The notes beneath the pieces were generated by a model. That model saw nothing but the letters and a program-made list of their open reading frames with translations. It was not told the origin of the DNA and ran no database searches. Below, piece by piece: positions 16,635 to 24,234 of a stretch of 46,992 nt of DNA. The translations under genes were made by a program, and so were the position numbers. Source of the DNA: Syntrophaceae bacterium UBA6109. Lineage in GTDB: Bacteria > Desulfobacterota > Syntrophia > Syntrophales > UBA6109. The stretch covers positions 17,807 through 64,798 of the forward strand of contig DIWJ01000030.1 of the NCBI GenBank assembly GCA_002428445.1, given 5' to 3'. Position 1 is the stretch's first letter. Every line of letters starts with the position of its first letter.

Positions 16635-18382
16635 TTTACCTTCCTTCCCTTCGTCCTTTTCGAGCGATTCGCCTGCGGAGTTGAAAGTTTCTCTTTGCGC
16701 AGATGCGCCATTCTCAAGCGATCCCGGGTCAGGGCAGCTTGTCTGTTCCGCTCCTCTTGCGTCAGCAGATGCAGCTCTTCCGATTCCGCATCGAACTCGG
16801 CGCGGAGGGCTGCGATCTTCGCTTCCAGGGCCTTGCGCTTGCGCTCCTGTTCGCGGAATCTCCGATCCGCTTCACGACGGCACATCACTTCAGCGGCCTT
16901 TTCCTCGGAATCCTGGGCCGCCCGGGCGCTGCCGGTCAATACCTCGCCGGAACCGGTATAGATATCGATCAGGTCGATGCCCTTGTCTGTGAGCAGAAAC
17001 TCCTGAATCTGATTGGAGTGGACCATGCCGCGGGATTTCAAGATGTAGAGACCCCGGTTGCGTTCCCCCTTGAGTTCGATATCCCGAAGCAGAAGCCACG
17101 TATCGATCAGCGAAGAGATCTCTTCACTCGTGCGTTCAAGGCTGTTCCCATAATGGGTGAGGTCCGTCAGGAACGTGGAGATCTTGTTCATCTTCAAATA
17201 GTCGATCAGGCGCGTGAGGATGGATTTGACCTCCGATGCGGTTCCCGCGTTGATCAGGTTGCTGATGGGGTCCACGATGAAAACCTGGGGATTGAACGCC
17301 TCGATCACCTTGTGGAAGGTGACCAGATGCATCTCCAGGCCGTAAAGCGAAGGCCGGGCTGAATGAAACATGAGAAGCCCCTTCTTCACCCACCGGCCGA
17401 GATCCATGCCGATGGAAGCCATGTTCCGGATGATCTGCCGGGGAGACTCCTCGAAGGCAAAATAGAGGCAGCGCTCGCCCCGCCGGCAGGCGGCTTCGGC
17501 AAAGGTCGCCGACAAACTGGTCTTGCCCGTGCCTGCCGTACCGGAGACGAGGATGGTGCTGCCCCGGTAGAACCCCTTCCCGCCCAGCATGGCATCCAGC
17601 TTGGGGACGCCCGTAGAGATGCGGTCCGTGGAAACGGGGTAGTCGAGTCCCAGGGAAGTGATGGGCAGGATAGAGATGCCCCGCTCGTCGATCAGGAAGG
17701 GATACTCATCGGCGCCGTGCGACGAGCCGCGGTACTTGACAATCCGCAGGCGGCGGGTGGAAATTTGCTCCACGATGCGGAAGTCGAGGAGGATCACGCA
17801 ATCGGCGACGTATTCCTCGAGCCCGTAGCGTGTCAGGGTTTTGTCGCCGCTTTCACCCGTGACGATCGCCGTCACCCCGCGGTCTTTCAACCAGTGAAAA
17901 AGCCGGCGAAGTTCCGCCCGGAGGATCGTGGCATTGGGCAGCTCGGAGAAAAGGGCTTCGATGGTATCCAGGACAACCCGCTTTGCTCCGATGGAATCAA
18001 TGGCGTTCCCCAGGCGGATGAACAGTCCTTCCAGGTCGTACTCGCCCGTCTCCTCAATCTCGCTTCGCGTGATGCGGACGTGATCCGTTGCGATGAGACC
18101 GCGGGACTCCATGCCCGGGAGATCGAAACCCAGGGAGATGAAGTTCTTCGCCAGATCGTCCGGCATCTCCTCGAAGGACATGAAGACCCCGGGTTCCCCG
18201 TAATCCCTGGCGCCCCGCATGAGAAACTCCATGGCGAAGAGTGTCTTGCCGGAACCCGCACAGCCGCAGATCAGGGTCGGCCGGCCTTTCGGAAGCCCTC
18301 CCTTCGTAATCTCATCGAGGCCCCTGATGCCCGTCGGGCATTTTTCAAAAACATGAACCATCCGCTTTTTTTGAACCATCAT
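16631..18382 (-). CDS. kaiC: KaiC-type double-domain ATPase/kinase with C-terminal coiled coil
   Basis: Tandem RecA-like KaiC domains each carry a P-loop (GCAGSGKT at about 40-47, GTAGTGKT at about 279-286) and a catalytic Glu pair (SFEEMP, AFEESP). In CII the segment [13 protein letters not shown] (about 419-431) aligns with the cyanobacterial autophosphorylation region; Ser-Ser stands where cyanobacteria have Ser-Thr. After about residue 485 the usual short tail is replaced by about 95 residues of Arg/Glu-rich coiled coil ending in a basic tract. The start is placed at the first ATG of an ATGATG pair after GGGAG; the second ATG (18379) or an upstream TTG (18403) are alternatives. It leads the kaiC-kaiB-kaiB-activator operon. 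Timing, redox or stress signalling are all possible. Confidence 0.92.
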   Translation of the reverse strand: MMVQKKRMVHVFEKCPTGIRGLDEITKGGLPKGRPTLICGCAGSGKTLFAMEFLMRGARDYGEPGVFMSFEEMPDDLAKNFISLGFDLPGMESRGLIATDHVRITRSEIEETGEYDLEGLFIRLGNAIDSIGAKRVVLDTIEALFSELPNATILRAELRRLFHWLKDRGVTAIVTGESGDKTLTRYGLEEYVADCVILLDFRIVEQISTRRLRIVKYRGSSHGADEYPFLIDERGISILPITSLGLDYPVSTDRISTGVPKLDAMLGGKGFYRGSTILVSGTAGTGKTSLSATFAEAACRRGERCLYFAFEESPRQIIRNMASIGMDLGRWVKKGLLMFHSARPSLYGLEMHLVTFHKVIEAFNPQVFIVDPISNLINAGTASEVKSILTRLIDYLKMNKISTFLTDLTHYGNSLERTSEEISSLIDTWLLLRDIELKGERNRGLYILKSRGMVHSNQIQEFLLTDKGIDLIDIYTGSGEVLTGSARAAQDSEEKAAEVMCRREADRRFREQERKRKALEAKIAALRAEFDAESEELHLLTQEERNRQAALTRDRLRMAHLRKEKLSTPQANRSKRTKGRKVK

Positions 18383-18489
18383 CGTCTCCCGATACCTTTG
18401 CAAGTTTGAAGAAATACCTCACCCCTCGCCTGATCGCTCTCGGATTTTGAATCTTCGTTCTCCGAATGTACTAATTCTACAGATAATGT

Positions 18490-18765
18490 TTATAAAATCA
18501 AATAAAATTTGATTGTCCCATTCCCAGGCGCCGAGCAGTTCGATGGTCTCGAAGCTTAAGTTCATGCGCGTTGCCTTCAGCTCCGGTCTCTGTGGCTGGA
18601 GAAGGAACCCGTACCCCAGGTGGGAGGACTGGTGAAAGAGGAGCGCCCGCGCCGACCAGGGACCGTTCCGGTAGCTCAGCGGAAGACCGATGATATGGTC
18701 GGCATTGATCTAATCCATGGAAGAAACACAGCCAGAAAAAGTTCTGCAAATTTGAAGTTGCGCAT
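18490..18765 (-). pseudogene. Remnant of a DUF1207-family gene
   Basis: After GGGGG, an ATG at 18765 opens a signal-peptide-like start (MRNFKFAELFLAVFLPWI) that stops after 29 codons. In another frame from about 18713 the minus strand reads INADHIIGLPLSYRNGPWSA, then LLFHQSSHLGYGFLLQPQRP and RMNLSFETIELLGAWEW. These blocks are typical of DUF1207 outer-membrane-type proteins. Between the signal and these blocks most of the N-terminal domain is missing, and beyond 18490 homology ends. A deletion with frame loss explains this. It is not expected to make a working protein. Confidence 0.6.
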
Positions 18766-18805
18766 CGCATTGCCCCCTTTCTCGCGGACGGTTTTTCAAA
18801 CGCAG

Positions 18806-18844
18806 AGGGGTCCGGATCGATGCAGAACATCTTACCGGACCCCT
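18806..18844. terminator. Hairpin downstream of the VWA-OmpA gene
   Basis: AGGGGTCCGG (18806-18815) and CCGGACCCCT (18835-18844) form a perfect ten-base stem with a 19-base loop, 13 bp after the stop of the VWA-OmpA lipoprotein gene. No T-run follows on the minus strand, so termination strength is uncertain. Confidence 0.5.
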
Positions 18845-18856
18845 GCTTTCGTGCTC

Positions 18857-20089
18857 CTATTTCACGACAATTTCAAAAAGAACTCTCATGTTTGCCTTGG
18901 CTTCCTTTGAATAAAGCTCCTTCGGCGCGGCCTCGTACATGGCCGGGTCTGCCTCGCCATAGCCGATGGTGGAAAGCCTGTCCCGTGTAATGCCGCCTTC
19001 GCCCAAGAGGTATTCATGAACGGCATTTGCCCTTCTTTCGCTCAACGCCTGGTTGTAGGCGACCGTGCCGGAAGCAGAGGTGTACCCTGCAATCCGGACT
19101 TTGGCTTGGGGGTTGTCTTTGAGAAGCTGGATATTCCTTTTCAGGATCATCCGCGCTTCCGGCTTCAGGGTTGACTTATCGAAATCAAAATGGATATCCT
19201 CGAAAGCCAGGATAATAACCTTTTCTTCGGCCTTCGCCGCCGACACCGCGGCAACCGCCTTCTCTCCAGCCTTCGCCGCCGACACCGCGGCAAAAACCTT
19301 CTCCTCGACCTTCGGCTCCGTCGCGAGGATCACGACCTTCTCCTCCGGCTTTGCAGCCAACTGTCGATAACGGGAACAATCTCCCGAGATCACCTTATCC
19401 ACGAAAGCCGCCATGGCTGCCGGGGTGGCCAGTTTATCCGCATTGACGGTGTATCCGCCTTCAACGTTCTGCACAATCTGTTCTGAAAGTTCTTTTCCAT
19501 TGAGAGTGTACCCTATCTGAACGGCATACACGCAGAGCCTGTCGCCGTACTCTGCGTTCACTTGGGTAATGGCCGCCATGACCGCTTCGGGCCGGATGTC
19601 ATCGACACCCGGAACTTCAGAAAAATCACTGACAATGATCATGGCCGAATTACCCTTCGCCCCCCGGAGATCACTGCCTGCCGCGGTAATCGCATTTGCC
19701 ATCGGCGTTCTGCCGTACGGCAAACCCATCCAGTTGATTGCCTTCGTATATTCATCTTTAACGAGCGGTTTCATGCCATAGACCAGAGCCGTCTCTTCAC
19801 CCCAGAAAGTTCTGAGCCCGGTGTTCAGTTTGATTTCCGGGATCGTCGCGATCATGTTCCTCGTAGCATCTTTCGCATGCATCAGGCGCGTGGCTTCATT
19901 GACCATCGGCTTGCCGTGCAACTGACCCATGGAAGCCGATTTGTCAAAGAGGACAATGACATTGTCCGTCTTCTGAACAATTTGCCCGGATTGAATCCGG
20001 GGGTTAAGATCCGCCGGCTGGAATATCGCGCAACCGGTGAACAGCGTGAAAAACATCAACGAAATCAATCCATAGCCTATTCTTATCAT
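18857..20089 (-). CDS. Lipoprotein with von Willebrand A domain and OmpA-like peptidoglycan-binding domain
   Basis: The 410-residue protein begins with a lipoprotein signal (lipobox LFTGC), then a VWA domain (about residues 43-240) with the MIDAS motif DKSAS, a later TPMANA and an SDFSE acidic strand. A spacer repeats AAVSAAKAxEK. The C-terminal OmpA domain (about 295-410) has FEDIHFDFDKSTLKPEA, AGYTSASGTVAYNQALSERR and GYGEADP. It would be tethered to the outer membrane and bind peptidoglycan, with the VWA domain binding protein partners through a metal ion. GGGGA precedes the ATG by a normal distance. It follows the Spy-like and small periplasmic genes on the same strand in the envelope island. 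Confidence 0.87.
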   Translation of the reverse strand: MIRIGYGLISLMFFTLFTGCAIFQPADLNPRIQSGQIVQKTDNVIVLFDKSASMGQLHGKPMVNEATRLMHAKDATRNMIATIPEIKLNTGLRTFWGEETALVYGMKPLVKDEYTKAINWMGLPYGRTPMANAITAAGSDLRGAKGNSAMIIVSDFSEVPGVDDIRPEAVMAAITQVNAEYGDRLCVYAVQIGYTLNGKELSEQIVQNVEGGYTVNADKLATPAAMAAFVDKVISGDCSRYRQLAAKPEEKVVILATEPKVEEKVFAAVSAAKAGEKAVAAVSAAKAEEKVIILAFEDIHFDFDKSTLKPEARMILKRNIQLLKDNPQAKVRIAGYTSASGTVAYNQALSERRANAVHEYLLGEGGITRDRLSTIGYGEADPAMYEAAPKELYSKEAKANMRVLFEIVVK

Positions 20090-20168
20090 AAAAAATTCCC
20101 CTTCATATTTTGGTTGACCGTGATCATATCATCCGTTGGATCCTGGACTTGGATCACCCAAGGGTCAT

Positions 20169-20198
20169 CCTCTTATTTACGCTCCTCTTATTTACGCT
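20169..20198. repeat. Tandem 15-bp duplication
   Basis: CCTCTTATTTACGCT occurs twice head to tail, followed by the start of a third copy (CCTC). It lies in the gap between the small periplasmic gene and the VWA-OmpA gene and probably arose by slippage. Confidence 0.8.
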
Positions 20199-20232
20199 CC
20201 TCACATTTTAGCTTGAACCCTATCAACTTCCC

Positions 20233-20580
20233 TCAATCCCCCCAGGGATGAAAAAAGAGGGGCGGGAAGAAGATACTGATGCCCGGCGGCGGCGGCGGGG
20301 CATAGACGACCGGCGGCGGGACATAAACCTGTCTCCTGTAGCCGTAAGACCGATAAAAGCGCTTGCCGTTGCGGTCGCGGTAATACTCCCGCCCTCTGTT
20401 GTCGCGGTGATACACACGTTCTCGCGGCGCGTCACGGCCGCGGTCATTTCTTGCGATCCGTTGGTCATCTCTGCCGAGGACCGGCGTCGCGTCTATGACG
20501 CCGACCATTGCGGCCAGAACAAGCCCCATCATCATCTTGTTCACAATGGATCTTAAATTCCATGTACTTGATGTTTTCAT
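20233..20580 (-). CDS. Small basic periplasmic protein, Arg/Tyr/Pro-rich
   Basis: The start at 20580 has GGAGT seven bases upstream and opens a signal-like segment (KMMMGLVLAAMVGVIDATPV). The mature part of about 85 residues is rich in Arg, Asp and Tyr (YHRDNRGREYYRDRNGKRFY), then Pro-rich (VPPPVVYAPPPPPG) and ends FFPPLFFHPWGD. No family function is recognised; similar Arg/Tyr-rich exported proteins occur near Spy/CpxP-type genes. The Pro-rich tail followed by aromatic residues suggests surface or membrane contact. It lies 72 bp after the Spy-like gene on the same strand, so it is likely cotranscribed. Confidence 0.65.
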   Translation of the reverse strand: MKTSSTWNLRSIVNKMMMGLVLAAMVGVIDATPVLGRDDQRIARNDRGRDAPRERVYHRDNRGREYYRDRNGKRFYRSYGYRRQVYVPPPVVYAPPPPPGISIFFPPLFFHPWGD

Positions 20581-20652
20581 AAAGACACTCCATTCCTGGA
20601 TCGATTCCCATCTGCGGTTTGGTTTCAATCCTTAATTGTTTCATATTGCCAA

Positions 20653-21132
20653 TTATTTCCTCTTGGACTTTCCATGTCTCCCCGTGCGGAATATGATATC
20701 GGTAATATTCTTCTGTTGATCCGACATGCTGGCATAGAACGCCTCGAAAGGCGGGATGAGCTTCTCCAGTTGATCCAACTGGGTTTTGGTAATTTGACTG
20801 TGGAATTTCATCCGCTCGACACTGTTCATGGTCTTGGCGGTTTCAGTCCTTTCTTTGGTAAAGGCGTCCATGTCTTTCGCGTTTTCCCGCATCGCCTGGG
20901 TAAAGTTGTTCCACAATCCTTTCTGGGACTCGGTGATATTGAGTGCGCCTTGAAGCTGTTTGATCTGGACCTCGGTATAATCGACCGCAGAGGTTCTAAC
21001 CGCTGCCGACGCTTTCTTTTGGGCTGCGGCAGCAAAAGAAAGATTTGCATAGGCGAAAAAGACAGCGGCCAGAAACGCCACCATCACAACGAGTGTCCCG
21101 GGAAAAGCAACTTGATCCGATTTTCGTTTCAT
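20653..21132 (-). CDS. Spy/CpxP-like periplasmic stress chaperone
   Basis: The 159-residue protein has an N-terminal signal or anchor (GTLVVMVAFLAAVFFAYANL) and a helical domain with two LTxxQ-like motifs (LNITESQKGLW and MSDQQKNITD). These mark the Spy/CpxP family. Family members are periplasmic helical cradles that protect unfolded proteins or sense envelope stress. GGAGAT precedes the ATG. It lies 108 bp after a small lipoprotein gene, both downstream of sigma-54 promoter copy 3. A basic C-terminus (RTGRHGKSKRK) is an odd addition. Confidence 0.8.
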   Translation of the reverse strand: MKRKSDQVAFPGTLVVMVAFLAAVFFAYANLSFAAAAQKKASAAVRTSAVDYTEVQIKQLQGALNITESQKGLWNNFTQAMRENAKDMDAFTKERTETAKTMNSVERMKFHSQITKTQLDQLEKLIPPFEAFYASMSDQQKNITDIIFRTGRHGKSKRK

Positions 21133-21240
21133 GGTTTATCTCCTTGGTAAGTTTAATTTATAGCGTTTGAAAGCACCCAGAGGTTATCAACCCCATTCGC
21201 AACTTTCGCGTTTTAGAGCCGTGCTTTGCTCCTCATTTTC

Positions 21241-21402
21241 TCAACGTCGTTGATCATGCCTTTGATCCCTGTCATGACCTCTATACCCGTCATGTCCTCT
21301 ACCTCTTCCGTCCCTGCCGTCTCGATCCCACCCTACCCAACATCCTCCAATCGATACCATCATCACCACCAAAACAATCGCCAACATCAGGATTCTCTTC
21401 AT
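21241..21402 (-). CDS. Small Arg/Gly/Asp-rich lipoprotein (53 residues)
   Basis: An ATG at 21402 follows GGAGG and opens MKRILMLAIVLVVMMVSIGG, then Cys (lipobox IGGC). A short mature part rich in Asp, Arg and Gly (WDRDGRDGRGRGHDGYRGHD) ends with TGA at 21241-21243. It is too short for ordinary gene calls, but the ribosome site, lipoprotein signal and position as first gene after sigma-54 promoter copy 3 support it. Function is unknown; the charged tail suggests contact with phospholipid, LPS or metal ions. Confidence 0.75.
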   Translation of the reverse strand: MKRILMLAIVLVVMMVSIGGCWVGWDRDGRDGRGRGHDGYRGHDRDQRHDQRR

Positions 21403-21529
21403 CGCCCCCTCCTTTTCTCATCTCCTTAAACACATCATCGCCCTCCATTACGTTATCCCCCGCCCTCCAAAAATGATGAGACCTTGCCTGAGGGGCGAGA
21501 TGAGCAACAGGCTGACAGGAAACACCATA

Positions 21530-21545
21530 GCAAATGGCCTGCCAA
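21530..21545 (-). promoter_or_regulatory. Sigma-54 (-24/-12) promoter, copy 3
   Basis: The minus strand reads TTGGCAGGCCATTTGC, identical over 16 bases to copy 1 at 8910. It points to the small lipoprotein at 21402 and the Spy-like gene beyond it. Confidence 0.82.
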
Positions 21546-21643
21546 TAGCCTAAATGGGAACGGATGTTTTGATTTATCTTTTAGATGCGGTGTCTTAGAT
21601 TAATCATCGGGAACAGCGGAGAAGGATGAAACGCTTCGTTTGG

Positions 21644-21677
21644 CCTCCATATTTGGCGGGGCCTCAGGATATTGAGG
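21644..21677. promoter_or_regulatory. Upstream activator site, copy 3
   Basis: The half site CCTCCATATTTGG starts at 21644 and the palindrome CCTCAGGATATTGAGG spans 21662-21677, again an 18-bp step. It lies 117 bp from the sigma-54 promoter and 77 bp beyond the stop codon of the acyl-CoA ligase gene. Confidence 0.78.
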
Positions 21678-21753
21678 GAACCTTTGCCGGAGCCGATACC
21701 TTGATGGTCTTTCCCCTCGAATGCACGGAGGGTGATGCAGGCCGGCGGTTGGA

Positions 21754-23457
21754 TTACCCCCGGTCCCATTTTCCTTCGGCACGCAGTTCCCGGACGATGG
21801 CGGTTGCCTTTTCCCGGAGGTTGAGGTAATCGGTCTTCGCGACGCGGTTCAGCGGAATTTCGCCCGCCTTGAGGATCACCACATGCGATGGCCGCGAATA
21901 GGCGGAGATGTCGCCGCAGGCAGCCAGCACCTCCGCGGGGGTGATCGTCGTTTCCTCCTGGCACTCCACGAAGGCCATGATCCCCTCGCTGAAGATCTCA
22001 TGCTCGACGCCGACAATGGCAATCATGCCGGCCCGGTCCTTGAGCTTCTCGTGGATGTGGCTCTCCACATCTTCCGGGAAGACCTGATACCCCTTCGGTT
22101 TGATGACATGCTTCGCCCGGCCGGAGAAATGGAGTCCTTTATCATCGTAATAACCGACGTCGCCCGTGTAGCAGACGCCGTCCCGGGAGATCGTCTTGGC
22201 CGTGTTTTCCGGATCTCCCAGGTAGCCGAGGAAGACCTGGGGGCCGGAGAAGCAGATCTCTCCGACCTCGCCCATCGGTTTTTCCGCCCCGGCGGTTCCG
22301 TCCGCCCGCATGAAATCGCGGATCGTGATCGGGCAGAGTGGCGAGTCGTAGCCGATCCCCTGGGCCAGCTCGTCCACGTCGGCGTCCACGTTGGTATAGG
22401 TGCAGAAGCCGGCCGTTTCCGTGAGCCCGAGGCCCGTCCCGATCCGGGGGGCCATCGCCTTCATCTTCACGAGGAATTCCCGCGGGACCGCCTGGCCGCC
22501 ATAGATCGCGAAACGGAGACTCTTCAGGTCGTATTTTCCGTAATCGGGGAGGCGCCATTCCATATTGAACAGGGCCGGAATCTGGCCGATCACGGAGGTC
22601 CGGTGCTTTTCGATCGCCTCCAGGGAGAGTTTCGGATCGAAGATGTGGAGGATAACCGCAACCCCGCCGCCGAAGAGGACGGTCCCCAACTGCTCGGTCG
22701 TACAGCCCACGTGGGAGGGGGGCAGGTTGATCAGCATCCGGTCGGAGGTTTTAAGCTCGAAGCCCACGCACAGGGCGATATTCTGAATCAGGATGTTCTC
22801 GTGGCAGAGAAGCGCCGGTTTCGGGGAGCCGGTGGAGCCGGTGGTGAAGATGATCAGGCAGGCGTCGCGCTTACCGACGAGACGGCGGGCCTTTTTCACA
22901 CGGCCCGTAATGAGATTGAAGAGATAGACCTTCTTGATATCCTTTACGAAGTCGGCGACCCCCACAGCGCCTTCCATGATCAGGTCGGCCTCTTTCTGGA
23001 ACTGAACCCAGTGCCGGATGTAGGGGCAGGCCGCCATCACCTCCCGGATGAGGGGACGGAAATCGACGACCGGCGTCTTGCCCAGGAAGAAATAGGCCCT
23101 CGGTTTCATCTTTTCCATACAGGTGATGAGTTCCTTGGCCTTCAGGCGCAAATCCAGCGGGGCAACAATCACCCCGATGCGATAACAGGCGTAGATCAGA
23201 TAGACGTGTTCCTTCAGAAGCGGCAGGCTCGTGGCGACGATGTCCCCTTTGACGAGACCGATGGAGAGCAGCTTGGCGGCAAAGGCGGAGACGGAGGTGT
23301 CGAACTTCTTCCAGGTCACCGCTTCGCCGGTGTTGTGTTCGATGATCGCCGTCTCCTTCGGCCGCTCCTTGGCGTAGCGGGTCACGTAATCGGCAATGTT
23401 CGGGAGGAGGTCTTGAAACATCCGGCGGCAGTGTTCGTCTTTCTGTTGGTCCTTCAT
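21754..23457 (-). CDS. AMP-forming acyl-CoA synthetase/ligase-like enzyme
   Basis: The 567-residue protein is a member of the ANL adenylate-forming superfamily. Motifs in order are the P-loop TTGSTGSPK (about 203-211), GLGLTETAG, YTGDVGYYD, SGRAKHVIKPKGYQVFP and a C-terminal catalytic Lys in NRVAKTDY (about 540). It would activate a carboxylic acid with ATP and load it on CoA in the cytoplasm. The sequence does not match a specific substrate class by eye. AAGG lies upstream of the start. It stands alone on its strand after the DUF1232 gene. Its 3' side carries the third activator site, which serves downstream genes. Confidence 0.85.
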   Translation of the reverse strand: MKDQQKDEHCRRMFQDLLPNIADYVTRYAKERPKETAIIEHNTGEAVTWKKFDTSVSAFAAKLLSIGLVKGDIVATSLPLLKEHVYLIYACYRIGVIVAPLDLRLKAKELITCMEKMKPRAYFFLGKTPVVDFRPLIREVMAACPYIRHWVQFQKEADLIMEGAVGVADFVKDIKKVYLFNLITGRVKKARRLVGKRDACLIIFTTGSTGSPKPALLCHENILIQNIALCVGFELKTSDRMLINLPPSHVGCTTEQLGTVLFGGGVAVILHIFDPKLSLEAIEKHRTSVIGQIPALFNMEWRLPDYGKYDLKSLRFAIYGGQAVPREFLVKMKAMAPRIGTGLGLTETAGFCTYTNVDADVDELAQGIGYDSPLCPITIRDFMRADGTAGAEKPMGEVGEICFSGPQVFLGYLGDPENTAKTISRDGVCYTGDVGYYDDKGLHFSGRAKHVIKPKGYQVFPEDVESHIHEKLKDRAGMIAIVGVEHEIFSEGIMAFVECQEETTITPAEVLAACGDISAYSRPSHVVILKAGEIPLNRVAKTDYLNLREKATAIVRELRAEGKWDRG

Positions 23458-23573
23458 AGCGGTTGCCTTTCTGGTTTGGGGGAATGGCGTTGACGTGGGC
23501 CGAACACTACCGGAAAGGTAGTGCGGGTGTCAAGAAATATGAAGCGTTTCCGGTGCGCCGGGAGATGGGCGGT

Positions 23574-23963
23574 CTAAGCAGTCGCCCGGAGAACCAGCCG
23601 GAGGATGAGTGCCGCTGCGAGGATCCAGATTGCGACGATCGCTCCGGCCGCGATTTTCCCCGCCCGGGTTGCTCTTCCGACGATTTTTTCCGATTTGGCG
23701 CGGCATTCCGCGAGAACATCCGCGGGGATGAAACGGATGACGAGCATGAGCCCAAGCGGGATAAGGATCAGGTCGTCCAGGTATCCGATAACCGGGATGA
23801 AGTCCGGGATGAGATCGATCGGGGAGAGGGCGTAGGCGACAACGATCAGGGCGAGGAGCTTCGCATACCAGGGGACGCGGGGGTGGCGGCAGGCCAGGTA
23901 GAGGGTGAAGGTCTCCCGCTTCAAAAGGTGCGCCCGTTTTGTCCAGGCGGCGAACGATCCCAA
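23574..23963 (-). CDS. DUF1232 (YkvA-like) membrane protein
   Basis: The 129-residue protein contains the DUF1232 core [20 protein letters not shown], then [20 protein letters not shown], and a further C-terminal helix ([20 protein letters not shown]). It is predicted to sit in the inner membrane. The start is a TTG with GGAGGG seven bases upstream. Function of the family is unknown. It lies 116 bp upstream of the acyl-CoA ligase on the same strand. Confidence 0.82.
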   Translation of the reverse strand: MGSFAAWTKRAHLLKRETFTLYLACRHPRVPWYAKLLALIVVAYALSPIDLIPDFIPVIGYLDDLILIPLGLMLVIRFIPADVLAECRAKSEKIVGRATRAGKIAAGAIVAIWILAAALILRLVLRATA

Positions 23964-24234
23964 GAATATCCCTCCGTTTCAGGCCTTGCCGGCCGGCAAT
24001 GTTCGCGCAGGATTGCAGAGCGACCGGTCTTTGTCAAGGAGGATCGGACGCCCGGCGACGCGGTGGTGCCGACGGCTGAGACCGCCGGTAAAGTCTCCTT
24101 CCTCTGAATCTGCTTGACACGCCCTCGGCTTTTCGATACCCCCTCTGAAAAAATAAATGACAGGAAGGGCAGCATGAGCATCGCGGGTAATCGCCGCCAA
24201 AAGGCCGAGGGGCATCTTGCGTAAGGAATCGAAG

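Noticed and set aside
18498..18830. 110-codon minus-strand frame over the DUF1207 remnant
   Set aside because: It mixes two frames of the decayed gene; the DUF1207-like blocks are in a different frame.
21883..23493. 536-codon plus-strand frame opposite the acyl-CoA ligase
   Set aside because: Antisense shadow without family features; the minus frame carries all adenylate-forming motifs.
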